Shown one piece after another: positions 1 through 8,857 of a stretch of DNA of 44,595 nt (position 1 is its first letter; every line of letters starts with the position of its first letter). The notes below the pieces were generated by a model. That model made no database searches and was not told the DNA's origin. It saw only the letters and a list, made by a program, of their open reading frames with translations. The translations under genes were made by a program, and so were the position numbers. The stretch is from Carideicomes alvinocaridis (lineage in GTDB: Bacteria; Pseudomonadota; Alphaproteobacteria; Rhodobacterales; Rhodobacteraceae), in NCBI GenBank assembly GCA_005473895.2, contig SRJI02000041.1, positions 1-44,595 on the forward strand, written 5' to 3'.

Positions 1-1
1 C

Positions 2-241
2 GCCGCGCGCTCCGGTCCGCCGGCCGCCCGGCTGCGCGCCGCGGCGGCCCTGCGCGATCTCGGCCCCGGTCTGGGCGACATGGCGCTGCGCTGCTGCTGC
101 CGGATGCAGGGGCTGGAGACGGCAGAGCGGGAAATGGGCTGGTCCGCGCGCTCGGGCAAGATCGTCCTGCGCATTGCGCTGCAACGGCTCAAGCGCCACT
201 TCGACGCGCAGCGGGACGGGCCGGGCGCGCTGCTGGGCTGA
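2..241 (+). CDS. DUF6456 domain protein, C-terminal fragment
   Basis: This reading frame is open from the left edge to a TGA at 239-241, so only the last 79 or so residues are present. The visible tail contains LRDLGPGLGDMALRCCC, then GLETAERE and MGWSARSGKIVLRIALQRLK. This resembles the C-terminal DUF6456 region of Rhodobacterales helix-turn-helix proteins, a conserved helical segment of unknown biochemical role. The N-terminal DNA-binding part would lie outside the window, so its presence is inferred. The family call comes from memory of the motif and was not searched. Confidence 0.6.
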   Translation, partial: AARSGPPAARLRAAAALRDLGPGLGDMALRCCCRMQGLETAEREMGWSARSGKIVLRIALQRLKRHFDAQRDGPGALLG

Positions 242-309
242 GCCCCTCACCGCCGGCGCCGGTTCGCATGGCGCCGGCAGGTGGCTCAGGCCCAGTCTCA
301 GGTCCAGTC

Positions 310-1188
310 TCAGGCCGGGCCGGGCGAGGCGAAGCGGCGTTCGCGGAAGAGCGTGTAGAGCCCCGAGGCCGCGATCACGCAGGATCCCGCGATGGTCCAG
401 CCGTCGATGACCTCGGAGAAGACGGTGATGCCGATCGCCATGGCAAAGATCAGCCGCGCGTAGCGGAAGGGCGCCACGGCCGAGATCTGGCCCACCCGCA
501 TCGCGGCGGTCAGTGCGTAATAGCCCCCCGCCGTTACCAGGATGGCGCAGAAGGCATAGGTGCCGGACCGGGCGGTCAGCGGCACCACCCCGTCGCCCCC
601 CAGCAGCATCATCAGCAGGCCGAAGGGCACCACCGCCGCAAAGCCCCAGGAGGCGAGCGAGATCGCCGGCAGGTGGGCGGGCGAGGCGCGGGTCGTGAGG
701 TCGCGGATCGTCAGCGCCAGCGCCGAGACCAGCGCCAGAAGCGAGGCCGGATCGAACGCGTCCGAGCCGGGCCGCAGGATCATCAGCACCCCCGCCATGC
801 CCGTCGCGATCGCCGCCCAGCGGCGCCATCCCACCTGTTCGCCGAAGAACAGCGCCGCCCCGATCGTCACCATCAGGGGCATCGATTGCATGATCGCCGA
901 GACGACCGAGATCGGCACGTAGGCCAGCGCCAGCATCACGGTGGAGGCGGCCGCCATCTCGGCCAGGCAGCGCAGCAGCACCACCGGGTGCAGCACCTCG
1001 CGCGAGAAGAAGGGCCGCCGCATCGCCAGTGCCGTTCCCCCGAGGATCAGGGTCGCGCCGCCGCCAACGATGGTCATGATCTGCATCGGCGGCATCAGCG
1101 CGGTGGCGAGCTTGACGAAGGTGTCGCTCAGCGCCAGCCCGGCCATGGCCAGGACCATCAGCAGAATACCCCTGAGATTGTCCGTCAT
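310..1188 (-). CDS. DMT-superfamily (EamA-type) permease
   Basis: The 292-residue protein is almost entirely hydrophobic, with about ten predicted membrane segments in two similar halves. That is the layout of EamA/RhaT-type drug/metabolite transporters of the inner membrane. The N-terminal half starts MTDNLRGILLMVLAMAGLAL and ends near the RPG turn after GVLMILRPG. The second half begins around DPASLLALVSALALTIRDL. It lies about 70 bp downstream of the Fur/Mur gene on the same strand, so co-transcription is possible but unproven. Members move very different small metabolites, so no substrate can be assigned. Full length for the family, with no sign of damage. Confidence 0.85.
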   Translation of the reverse strand: MTDNLRGILLMVLAMAGLALSDTFVKLATALMPPMQIMTIVGGGATLILGGTALAMRRPFFSREVLHPVVLLRCLAEMAAASTVMLALAYVPISVVSAIMQSMPLMVTIGAALFFGEQVGWRRWAAIATGMAGVLMILRPGSDAFDPASLLALVSALALTIRDLTTRASPAHLPAISLASWGFAAVVPFGLLMMLLGGDGVVPLTARSGTYAFCAILVTAGGYYALTAAMRVGQISAVAPFRYARLIFAMAIGITVFSEVIDGWTIAGSCVIAASGLYTLFRERRFASPGPA

Positions 1189-1255
1189 GCCCGTCCCGCC
1201 GCTTCGCTGCCCGTTTCGGAACAGGGCTACGGGGTTTTCCGGGGGATTGTAAGCC

Positions 1256-1681
1256 TCAGCCGTCTTTTCGCGCGGGCTTCACCGGCACGCCGTAGAGCTC
1301 CAGCTTGTGGCCGGTCAGGCGATAGCCCAGCCGGGCGGCGATACGCTCCTGCAGGACCTCGATCTCGGGGTCGCAGAACTCGATCACCTCGCCGGTATTG
1401 AGGTCGATCAGGTGGTCGTGGTGATCCCGCTCGGCATCCTCGTAGCGGGCGCGGCCGTCGCCGAAATCCACCTTTTCGAGGATCCCGGTCTCTTCCAGCA
1501 GCTTGACCGTGCGGTAGACCGTGGCGAGCGAGATGTTGGAATCGATGGCCGAAGCGCGGGAATGAAGCTCTTCCACGTCGGGATGATCCTCGGATTCCTG
1601 CAGCACGCGGGCGATGACCCGGCGCGGGGCGGTCATGCGCAGGCCCTTGTTTTCGCAGCGCGCGATGATCGGTTGGCTCAT
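1256..1681 (-). CDS. fur: Fur/Mur-family metalloregulator
   Basis: A 141-residue protein starting MSQPIIARCENKGLRMT. It has the Fur family order: an N-terminal winged helix ending in ISLATVYRTVKLLEE (about residues 50-65), then a C-terminal dimerisation and metal domain with the HHDH motif at about 86-89, followed by LIDLNTGEVIEF. Fur proteins are metal-dependent DNA-binding repressors. The CxxC pairs of the structural zinc site are absent, which is usual in the alphaproteobacterial Fur/Mur branch; Mur members sense manganese rather than iron. The ATG at 1679-1681 is chosen because it gives the standard N-terminus; an open frame runs further upstream but overlaps the transporter gene. Irr is less likely, because its heme-type histidine run is not seen. 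Confidence 0.88.
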   Translation of the reverse strand: MSQPIIARCENKGLRMTAPRRVIARVLQESEDHPDVEELHSRASAIDSNISLATVYRTVKLLEETGILEKVDFGDGRARYEDAERDHHDHLIDLNTGEVIEFCDPEIEVLQERIAARLGYRLTGHKLELYGVPVKPARKDG

Positions 1682-1872
1682 GGGGGCGCCCCGGCGGTCT
1701 TTTCGGTTCCAGAGATCTAGGGGATTTGCCGGGGCGAGGAAAGCCCCGCGCGCCAGCCGCATGTGACCGTTCGGGGGTCGCCGGCGCGCCCGTGAACGAT
1801 CCGCGGGGCGGGCGAAGCGGTGGTCTGTCGCATGGCATGCGCCCAGGCGTGACACCGGCGAGCGGGGGATCT

Positions 1873-2820
1873 TCAGAACAGCCGCAGCCAGCGCAGGATC
1901 AGCGCCATGACGATGCCCACCGCCACCGTCGCCGCCGTCAGGACCGCGAAGGCGCCGGGGGTCTGGGTGCCGGGCATCCCCGCCACGTTCACCCCGAAAA
2001 GCCCGGTGAGAAAGCTGAGCGGCAGGAACACCGCCGCGATCACCGAGAACACGTAGGAGTTCTTCGCCAGCCGCCCCTGCTGCTGCATGTCCACGTGGTC
2101 GGCCAGCGCGTTCAGCCGGTCGCGGGCAGCGTCCAGAAGCTCCACCGCCCGGCGGGCGCGGTTGCCGGTCTCGTGCAGCGCGGCCACCGCCTCGCGCCCC
2201 AGCACCGCGTGGCCGCTGCGCGCCGCCTCTTCCAGTGCCATGGCCTGCGGCAGGGCAAAGCGGCGCAGGCGGATCGTGGCCCGGCGCAGTTCTGGCAGGC
2301 GGTGCTTTTCCTCGTCCTCGTCGGGATCGTCGAAGAGCAGCTCCTCGATCTCGTCCACCCGGTCCTCCAGCGCCTCGGTCTCGGTCTCCATCCGCCCGGC
2401 GAGCCCATCGGCCAGCAGCGCGAGGAAGGCGTCGGGCGAGTCCGGCGCGGTGCCGCGGGCGGCCTCCTGCCGGATCTCGTCGATGGCATAGACCTTGCGG
2501 GCGCGCACGGTGACCGCGAGACGCGGCGCGATCCAGATCCGGACCGAGACCATGTCGTCGGGGAACTGCCCGGGATTGAGGTTCACCCCGCGCAGGATGA
2601 TCGCCAGCCCCTCGTCCAGCGCCAGCATCCGCGGCCGCGTCTCGGTCTGCAGCAGCGCCTTGCGGCCGCCGCGCGGCAGGTGGGCGCGGGCCCAGCCGTC
2701 GAGCTCGGGGTCGTTCAGGTCGAAATGAACCCATCGATAGCCCTCGGTCGGCAGCGGAGTGTCGAGCGTGGTCTCGGTCGCCCGCCCCTCGAGCACGTCG
2801 TAGACACAGAGCGCGGGCAT
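1873..2820 (-). CDS. CorA/ZntB-family divalent cation transporter
   Basis: 315 residues. A long, charged, mostly helical cytoplasmic domain (about 1-250) is followed by two C-terminal membrane segments. The pore signature after the first segment reads FGVNVAGMPG, where classical CorA has GMN. The GVN form with a nearby GxPG is typical of the ZntB branch, which transports zinc and related divalent cations. Its ATG overlaps the TGA of the upstream phzF-type gene by one base (TGATG at 2818-2822), so the two are probably translationally coupled. The Fur/Mur gene lies about 190 bp downstream; metal control is an attractive guess, but no operator was identified. Confidence 0.85.
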   Translation of the reverse strand: MPALCVYDVLEGRATETTLDTPLPTEGYRWVHFDLNDPELDGWARAHLPRGGRKALLQTETRPRMLALDEGLAIILRGVNLNPGQFPDDMVSVRIWIAPRLAVTVRARKVYAIDEIRQEAARGTAPDSPDAFLALLADGLAGRMETETEALEDRVDEIEELLFDDPDEDEEKHRLPELRRATIRLRRFALPQAMALEEAARSGHAVLGREAVAALHETGNRARRAVELLDAARDRLNALADHVDMQQQGRLAKNSYVFSVIAAVFLPLSFLTGLFGVNVAGMPGTQTPGAFAVLTAATVAVGIVMALILRWLRLF

Positions 2821-3650
2821 CAGACCAGCCTGCCTTGCATCACGCGCAGGGCGCGGCCGCTGACGGTGACGCGCGGCCCGTCGGTCGCCAGCCCGATGCG
2901 GCTGGGCCGGCCCATGTCGTCGCCCTGCCGCAGCTCGAGGTTGAGGTCCCGGCCCTCCGCCTCGGCCAGCAGGGCGGCGAGCGTGGCGGCGGCGCTGCCG
3001 GTGGCCGGATCCTCCGGGATGGCGACGAGGGGGGCGAACATGCGGGCGTGGATCGTGCTGCCCTCGCGGACATAGGCATAAAGGGCGAAATCCAGCTCCG
3101 AGGGGTACATCTCCGCGGCGCGGCGGGTGGCTTCCGTGTCGGGTCGGCAGGCGGAGAGCGCCTCCCGGCTGTCGAGCTCCACGAAGGTGAAGGCGAGGCC
3201 CAGCGAGGCCATGACCGGCGGGCTGGCGACCTGTGCCGGGTCGAGCCCGAGCGCCGCCGCACAGAGCGCCGGGTCGGGCTCGGCGATCCGCTCCAGCGCC
3301 GCGCGGGTGGTGAAATGGGCGGCCCCGTCCGCGGCCCGGGCGGCAAGCGGGCCGACGCCCAGCTCCAGCACCATGTCCGGGCCGTGCCCCGCCTCGGCCA
3401 GCGCCACCGCCGTGCCGATCGTGGGATGACCGGCAAAGGGCACCTCGCCGCCGGGGGTGAAGATGCGCACCTTCGCCGTGTGGGCCGCATCCTCCGGCGG
3501 GTAGAGGAACACGGTCTCGGAAAAGTTGAACTCGCGCGTGATGGGCAGCAGGTCACGCTCCGGCAGGCCGGCGGCGTCGGGGATCACGGCCAGCTGGTTG
3601 CCGCCGAAGCGGGTTTCGGTGAAGACGTCGTAGACGAGGTATTCGGTCAT
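2820..3650 (-). CDS. PhzF-family isomerase/epimerase-like protein
   Basis: 276 residues with the two-lobed PhzF/diaminopimelate-epimerase-like fold signature. Motifs include the N-terminal DVFTETRFGGNQLAV, a glutamate in NFSETVFL (E45, the catalytic acid position in PhzF), PFAGHPTIG near residue 75, and a late DPATGSAAATLAALL. PhzF itself isomerises an intermediate of phenazine synthesis, but no other phenazine genes are nearby. Most single-copy PhzF paralogues have no known substrate, so this one should not be called a phenazine enzyme. It sits between the antiporter (1 bp gap) and the CorA-like gene (1 bp overlap) in one tight unit. Confidence 0.88.
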   Translation of the reverse strand: MTEYLVYDVFTETRFGGNQLAVIPDAAGLPERDLLPITREFNFSETVFLYPPEDAAHTAKVRIFTPGGEVPFAGHPTIGTAVALAEAGHGPDMVLELGVGPLAARAADGAAHFTTRAALERIAEPDPALCAAALGLDPAQVASPPVMASLGLAFTFVELDSREALSACRPDTEATRRAAEMYPSELDFALYAYVREGSTIHARMFAPLVAIPEDPATGSAAATLAALLAEAEGRDLNLELRQGDDMGRPSRIGLATDGPRVTVSGRALRVMQGRLV

Positions 3651-3651
3651 G

Positions 3652-4899
3652 TCACATCAGGTCCGGTTGGCGGCCGAGCCGGGTGGCGAGCGGCCCGACG
3701 GTCAGACCCTGCACGATGATCGAGAAGATGACCACCACATAGGTCGCGGTCAGGATCAGCGGCTTCCATTCGCCCTCGGGCAGGGACAGGGCCAGCGCGA
3801 CCGAGATGCCGCCCTTGAGCCCGCCCCAGGTCATGATCGGCACCACGCCCGTGGCAAAGCGGCGGAACGGGCGCAGGATCAGCACCGGCACCAGCACCGC
3901 GACCAGCCGTCCGACAAGCGCCAGCCCGATGGACACCACCCCGGCCAGCAGGTGCGAGCCGTCGAAGGCCAGCGCGAAGACCTCGAAGCCGATCATCAGG
4001 AACAGCACGGCGTTGAGGATCTCGTCGATCAGCTTCCAGAACGCCTCCACGTAGCGCCGGGTCTCTTCGAACATGCCGTGGCGGGCGCCGATATCGCCGA
4101 TCAGCAGCCCCGCGCAGACCGCCATGATCGGGGCCGAGACATGCAGCGCCACGGCCAGCTCGTAGCCGCCGAAGGCGAGGCCGAGGGTCAGCAGCACTTC
4201 GAGCGCGTAATCGTCGATGTGGCGCATCACCCGGAAGACGAGCCAGCCCAGCACGACGCCCAGCACCGCGCCGCCGAACGCCTCGCGCACGAAGAGTTGC
4301 AGCGCGTCCTGCCACGTCTCGGTATGGCTTTCCCCGCTGGGAAAGGCGAGCCCGACGACCACCAGGAAGACCACGTAGGCCACGCCGTCGTTGAACAGCG
4401 ACTCGCCCGCGATCTGCGTTTCCAGCGACTTGCTCAGGTGGGCTTCGCGCAGCACGCCCAGCACGGCGACCGGGTCCGTGGGCGACACGATCACGCCGAA
4501 GACCAGTGCCACCAGCAGCGGCATGCCGGTCAGCCAGGAAAAGCCGAAGCCGACCAGCGCGGTGGAAAGAGCGACGCCGATCGTCGCCATGAGCATGACC
4601 AGCTTCCACTCGGCCCGCAGGTCCGAGAGCTTCACGTGCAGTGCCCCGGCAAAGAGCAGCAGGCCCAGCATCCCCTCCAGCAGCGCGTCGGAGAAGTCGA
4701 TGCCGGTCACCACCATGCGCACCTCGTCCGCCACGCCGAGCGAGGGGACGAGCAGGTCCAGCCCGAGGATCACCAGCGAGGCGGCCAGCGCCACCACCAG
4801 GATGCCGATGGCGGCGGGCAGGCGCAGCACGAGGTAGTTGATGGCTCCGAAGGCGCCGGCCAGGACGATCAGGAGGGAGGTGATCTGCAGGATGTTCAT
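3652..4899 (-). CDS. CPA1-family Na+(K+)/H+ antiporter
   Basis: 415 residues when read from MNILQITSLL; the ATG at 4897-4899 is preferred over one 10 codons upstream because the protein then begins directly with the first membrane helix. Around a dozen hydrophobic segments are visible. The CPA1 hallmark regions are present: VSPTDPVAVLGVLRE (D142) and GESLFNDGVAYVVF with the Asn-Asp pair at about 170-171, the ion-binding site of electroneutral sodium/proton exchangers. Role: cytoplasmic pH and sodium control across the inner membrane, as expected in a marine bacterium. First gene of a unit with phzF and corA-like genes. Confidence 0.88.
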   Translation of the reverse strand: MNILQITSLLIVLAGAFGAINYLVLRLPAAIGILVVALAASLVILGLDLLVPSLGVADEVRMVVTGIDFSDALLEGMLGLLLFAGALHVKLSDLRAEWKLVMLMATIGVALSTALVGFGFSWLTGMPLLVALVFGVIVSPTDPVAVLGVLREAHLSKSLETQIAGESLFNDGVAYVVFLVVVGLAFPSGESHTETWQDALQLFVREAFGGAVLGVVLGWLVFRVMRHIDDYALEVLLTLGLAFGGYELAVALHVSAPIMAVCAGLLIGDIGARHGMFEETRRYVEAFWKLIDEILNAVLFLMIGFEVFALAFDGSHLLAGVVSIGLALVGRLVAVLVPVLILRPFRRFATGVVPIMTWGGLKGGISVALALSLPEGEWKPLILTATYVVVIFSIIVQGLTVGPLATRLGRQPDLM

Positions 4900-5031
4900 G
4901 CGCGCGGACTCCGGCCTGTTGCGTCGCACCGAGGTAGCACGCCGCCGCCGCCGCGGGTAGGGCGGGCTTCACCCAGGCGCCGGGCCGTGACATGGTCACC
5001 GCAAGAACCGGTTCGGCAAAGGAGGAGTGCG

Positions 5032-5454
5032 ATGATCGACATCGACAAGGCGCGGGTGATGATCCGCGAGGCGCTGGCCCACGGCACGGCCGAGGGCATG
5101 AAGCCGCTGGCGGTTGCGGTGCTGGACGCGGGCGGGCACGTCATCGCCTTCGAACGGTCGGACGGTTCGCCTCCGGGCCGCTTTGCCGTCGCCCGGGGCA
5201 AGGCCCATGGCGCGGTGATGATGGGCATGGGCGGCCGCGCCCAGAGCAAGCTGGCCGAGGGGCGCCCCTTCTTTTCCGCGTCGCTGGTGGGCGCCTTCGA
5301 CGGCGGCTTCGTCCCGGTGCCTGGCGGCGTCCTGGTGCGCGACGGGGCCGGCGCCGTGGTGGGGGCGGTGGGCGTCAGCGGCGACACCTCCGAGAACGAC
5401 GCGGCCGCGGCCCTGGCGGGCATCGCCGCGGCGGGGTTCGAGGGCGAGGCCTGA
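5032..5454 (+). CDS. GlcG/HbpS-family heme-binding-like protein
   Basis: 140 residues starting MIDIDKARVMIREALAH, preceded by a strong ribosome site (aaaggagg, ending 6-7 bases before the ATG at 5032). The sequence has the GlcG/HbpS layout: KPLAVAVLDAGGHVIAFERSDG, then RGKAHGAVMMGMGGRAQS, and a C-terminal GGVLVRDGAGAVVGAVGVSGDTS. HbpS binds heme extracellularly in Streptomyces; GlcG proteins lie in glycolate operons with unknown chemistry. No signal peptide is visible, so this one is probably cytoplasmic. It is divergent from the antiporter unit and about 180 bp upstream of the next gene. The specific role is unknown. Confidence 0.85.
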   Translation: MIDIDKARVMIREALAHGTAEGMKPLAVAVLDAGGHVIAFERSDGSPPGRFAVARGKAHGAVMMGMGGRAQSKLAEGRPFFSASLVGAFDGGFVPVPGGVLVRDGAGAVVGAVGVSGDTSENDAAAALAGIAAAGFEGEA

Positions 5455-5635
5455 GCGCGGCGGTCGTTGTTTCGGGCAGGGCCGGGCGGCCTGCCGGACT
5501 GGCTCGTCCTGCCTGTTTTCCCCGCTTCTGTGCGCTGAGGCACAAAGCGCGACCCGGTCTGCGGCTGCCCGCCTCTTTCCGAGCGGGGCGCATGGCATTA
5601 TGTTTTTCGCATACTTGCATCGAGCGGAGCCCGCC

Positions 5636-6412
5636 ATGACACGTCCCGTCGTCGGCATCATCGGCAATCATCACCTGATCAACGAGACCTACCAGGTCCA
5701 TGCCGGCGGGGCGATGAATTCCGAGGCGGTGGCCAAGGTGGCGGATTGCATCCCGATGCTGATCCCCGCCGATCCCGCCTATGTCTCGGTCGAGGAGCTG
5801 ATGGAGGTCTGCGACGGTTTCGTGCTGACCGGCGGCCGCCCCAACGTCCACCCGGAGGAATACGGCGAGGCCGCGACCGAGGCGCATGGCGCCTTCGACC
5901 GGGCGCGGGACGCGATCACCCTGCCGCTGGTGCGCGCCTGCGTGGAGCGGGGGCAGCCCTTTCTCGGCATCTGTCGCGGCTTCCAGGAGGTTGCGGTCGC
6001 CATGGGCTCGACCCTGCATCCCGAGATCCGCGACCTGCCCGGCCGGCTCAACCACCGCATGCCGCCGGACGGCACGATCGAGGAGAAGTTCGCCCTGCGC
6101 CACATCGTGACGCTCAACGAGGGCGGGCCGTTCCACCGGCTCTGGGGCACGACCGAGGTGATGACCAACACGCTGCACGGGCAGGGGGTGACTCGGGCCG
6201 GGACCCGCTTCGTCATCGACGGTTACGCGCCCGACGGCACGCCCGAGGCGGCCTATGTGGAGGGGGCCAAGGGCTTTACCCTCTCGGTGCAGTGGCACCC
6301 GGAATTCAATGCCGCGAACGACCCGGTCTCGCGCCCGCTCTTCGAGGCCTTCGGCGACGCCGTGCGCGCCTGGGCCGCGGGCGCCGTCCGTCCCGCGCTC
6401 AAGACCGCCTGA
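5636..6412 (+). CDS. Gamma-glutamyl-gamma-aminobutyrate hydrolase family (peptidase C26)
   Basis: 258 residues from the ATG at 5636, preceded by a GGAG-type site; a second ATG at 5600 would add 12 unlikely residues. This is a class I glutamine-amidotransferase-type hydrolase: the oxyanion region GFVLTGGRPNVHP (61-73), the nucleophile elbow FLGICRGFQE with Cys113, and the His-Glu pair in VQWHPEF (H221, E223). The PuuD branch hydrolyses gamma-glutamyl-GABA in putrescine breakdown. No glutamate-putrescine ligase or oxidase is adjacent, so PuuD function is only possible. All three catalytic residues are present. Confidence 0.87.
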   Translation: MTRPVVGIIGNHHLINETYQVHAGGAMNSEAVAKVADCIPMLIPADPAYVSVEELMEVCDGFVLTGGRPNVHPEEYGEAATEAHGAFDRARDAITLPLVRACVERGQPFLGICRGFQEVAVAMGSTLHPEIRDLPGRLNHRMPPDGTIEEKFALRHIVTLNEGGPFHRLWGTTEVMTNTLHGQGVTRAGTRFVIDGYAPDGTPEAAYVEGAKGFTLSVQWHPEFNAANDPVSRPLFEAFGDAVRAWAAGAVRPALKTA

Positions 6413-6673
6413 GCCGCCGGGGCGGAGCAGACCGCCTCGAATAACATACCGCATGAACAGACGCCTGCGAGGCGCTGCTGCCTGGATGACGCCGGGGGCG
6501 CCTCCCCGTGTGGGATGTCGGTAAGGGTCATCCGCAAGGGAATGTCTGACGCCCGCCGCACCTTCGCGCCACGCTCTGCACGGGATGGGATTGCCAGGGA
6601 GCCTCCGGGACTCGGGGCGGCCAGGAAGGTTCGCGAGCCGGGCAGGGGCCCTTCACCCGCGCGCCCTGCTACG
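6413..6673. other. Intergenic region between convergent genes
   Basis: This 261-bp stretch separates the C26 hydrolase from the oppositely oriented Hint/RTX gene. I see no convincing gene, no strong T-tailed terminator and no long inverted repeat; only short GC-rich self-complementary stretches such as the one right after the hydrolase stop. Confidence 0.4.
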
Positions 6674-8698
6674 TCAGGCGGCGACGAGCTCCGCCTCGAA
6701 CCGGCGGGCGCACAGCCGCGCGGCGGGGCCGTAGGCCGCAGGATCGGCGCGCAGGTGGGGGAAGAGGGCGAAGATCTCCTCGCGCTGGCGCGGGGTGATG
6801 GCGTCCAGCCCCATATCCGCCAGGTGAAAGCTCTCGGTCGGCGCGCCTTCCGCGTAGATCACGTGGTGCCGGTCGAACATCAGGTGCAGGTAGGTGACCT
6901 CGCCGCCCGCCTCCTGCGTCACGTGGCGCCCGTCGATCAGGTGCTTCGCGGGGATCAGCACCTCGGGCTCGCCGAACAGCAACTCGGCGCGGTAGCCGGT
7001 CAGCAGGAACCGGTGCTGCGGCGAGACGGCGAGCGCGCGGCGCGCGCCCTGCAGCGCGGCGGGCTCCAGCCGCACGGGGGCGAGGTTGCCCTCCGCTGGC
7101 ACCCGGCGCCGCCCGGTCCAGCGCAGCGGCTGCGCGCCGGCGTCGCGGGTCATGATCAGGTCGCCGGGCCGCAGGCTTTCCACCGGACGCTCGCCCGTGG
7201 GCGTCAGGATCATCGTGCCCGGCGTGAAGCAGATGATGTGCTCGATCTCGGAGAAATTGACGGTGGAGCCGTCCTGCAGCTCGACCGAGCCGGTATAGCC
7301 CACCGTGTCGTCGCCGCCGGTGATCTGCAGCGTCGTGCGGTCGGCCACCCCGCCCAGGTCCAGCGTGTCGCCCTTGGTCTGGCCGTCATTGCCGCCGCGG
7401 ATCGTGATGTCGGCCTTGCCGGGCTCCGACAGGTCGCGGAAGACGAAGGTGTCGTCGCCGCCGTCGCCGAAGGCGATGTCGCCCTGCGAGACCTCGACCA
7501 CGTCGTCGCCGTCGCCGCCATGCATCTCGTCCGCGCCCTCGCCGCCGATCAGCGTGTCGTCGCCGTCGACCTCGGGGATGGTGTCGAAATGCACGTCGGT
7601 GACCCAGACGCCCTGGGTGCCGTTCATGTCGTTGGCGTAGTCGATGGTGATCTTGCTGACCGGTCCCGCGACCTCCACCAGCAGCGACCCGCCCTCGTCG
7701 TCGGTGTCCTGCGCCTGGCTGCCGGCGGTGACCGTGTTGCCGGAGACGGTGTCGCCCGTCCCGGCGGTGAGGCTGACCGTCACCGGGTTGCCGTCGGCGT
7801 CCCAGGCATTGACCTCGATGATGTCGCGGTGATTGCCCGATCCCCAGTCGACGTCGTTGACCCGGAAGACGACGTTCTGCACCTCGTCCGTGGCCTGGCT
7901 GCCGCTGGAGGCGGCGAAATCCATGGTCACCCGCGAGGTGTCGCCGCCGCCCTTGCCGAAGAGATAGGCCGAGGAATGGGCGTCCATCGGCTCGCCCGCG
8001 CCGACATACTGGGTGTCGCCGCTTTCCACCTCGAAGGTGGGCTTGTTGTTGCCGGTGCTGGCGAAGGAGACGGTGACATCCATCTCGCCCGTGCTCTGGG
8101 TGAAGCCGCCGGCAATGTCCTGGCCGTCGCCGCCCTGGCCGGACCAGTCGAGATATTCGTGGCCGCCCGCGGCCTCCCCGTCCGAGCCGCCGTGGATCAC
8201 GTCGTCGCCGCTGCCGCCTTCCAGCCAGTCGGAGCCGCCGCCGCCCTCGACCGTGTCGTCGCCGAGCCCGGCCTCCACCGTGTCGTCGCCGTCGCCGGCC
8301 AGAACGTGGTCGTCCAGCCCGTCGATGCCGCCGCCCCAGCCGCCGTCGATCTCGTCGCCGTCGGCATCCTCGGCATAGGTGGCGTCGATCAGGTCGTCGC
8401 CCTCGGTGCCCTCCACCAGGCCGTCGCCCGCCGGGCCGGGCGCCGTCTGCACGCTGCCCGAGAACAGCAGCGTGACGGTGCCGCTGTCGGGCACGAAATA
8501 GGTGTTGCCGTCGGTGGCGTGGTAATACTGGCCCGAGCCGGTCTCGTTGGTATGCCAGCCACCGTCCCAGCCGGTCCAGGTCCACTGGCCGGTGCCCAGG
8601 TTGCCGTCTGCCGTGAAGCTGGTGGACCAGCCGGAAATGCCGTCACCGGCCTCCAGCAGCCCGTTGCCGCCCAAGTTGACGAGGTAGCCCTGTGGCAT
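6674..8698 (-). CDS. RTX-repeat protein with C-terminal Hint domain
   Basis: 674 residues. After an N-terminal region (1-90) rich in Gly, Trp and Thr come calcium-binding RTX nonapeptide-like repeats (about 95-180), for example LAGDGDDTVEAGLGDDTVEG. A beta-rich central domain (about 185-380) follows, then a second repeat block with GGEGADEMHGGDGDDVVE. A Hint domain begins at Cys490 (CFTPGTMILTPTGERPVESL) and includes VSPQHRFLL. No Sec signal is visible. RTX proteins are usually exported by type I secretion and fold in calcium outside the cell. Hint domains of this type (as in PF13403) may self-cleave at the Cys; there is no C-terminal splice junction. No type I secretion genes are adjacent. 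Cargo and role are unknown. Confidence 0.87.
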   Translation of the reverse strand: MPQGYLVNLGGNGLLEAGDGISGWSTSFTADGNLGTGQWTWTGWDGGWHTNETGSGQYYHATDGNTYFVPDSGTVTLLFSGSVQTAPGPAGDGLVEGTEGDDLIDATYAEDADGDEIDGGWGGGIDGLDDHVLAGDGDDTVEAGLGDDTVEGGGGSDWLEGGSGDDVIHGGSDGEAAGGHEYLDWSGQGGDGQDIAGGFTQSTGEMDVTVSFASTGNNKPTFEVESGDTQYVGAGEPMDAHSSAYLFGKGGGDTSRVTMDFAASSGSQATDEVQNVVFRVNDVDWGSGNHRDIIEVNAWDADGNPVTVSLTAGTGDTVSGNTVTAGSQAQDTDDEGGSLLVEVAGPVSKITIDYANDMNGTQGVWVTDVHFDTIPEVDGDDTLIGGEGADEMHGGDGDDVVEVSQGDIAFGDGGDDTFVFRDLSEPGKADITIRGGNDGQTKGDTLDLGGVADRTTLQITGGDDTVGYTGSVELQDGSTVNFSEIEHIICFTPGTMILTPTGERPVESLRPGDLIMTRDAGAQPLRWTGRRRVPAEGNLAPVRLEPAALQGARRALAVSPQHRFLLTGYRAELLFGEPEVLIPAKHLIDGRHVTQEAGGEVTYLHLMFDRHHVIYAEGAPTESFHLADMGLDAITPRQREEIFALFPHLRADPAAYGPAARLCARRFEAELVAA

Positions 8699-8857
8699 CC
8701 TCCGTGTCTCCTGCCTCGATCGGGCCGCGTGGGGCCGTCACTGCTCGCGGGCTGGGGTCGCTTGTCGCGACGTTCTGTGCGCCCGGCTGTATCGAGGGCC
8801 ATTTTGTCCCGCTTTCCTGTGCGAAAACAAGGCCAAACTGGGGAATTTGCAGGGAGG

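Noticed and set aside
2820-3650. Phenazine biosynthesis suggested by a PhzF protein
   Set aside because: No other phenazine genes are present and PhzF paralogues are widespread without phenazine production.
7200-8400. Repetitive gtcgtcgccg-type DNA that might suggest a tandem repeat or CRISPR-like array
   Set aside because: The repeats encode the RTX Gly-Asp motifs of the Hint/RTX gene in frame; there are no uniform spacers.
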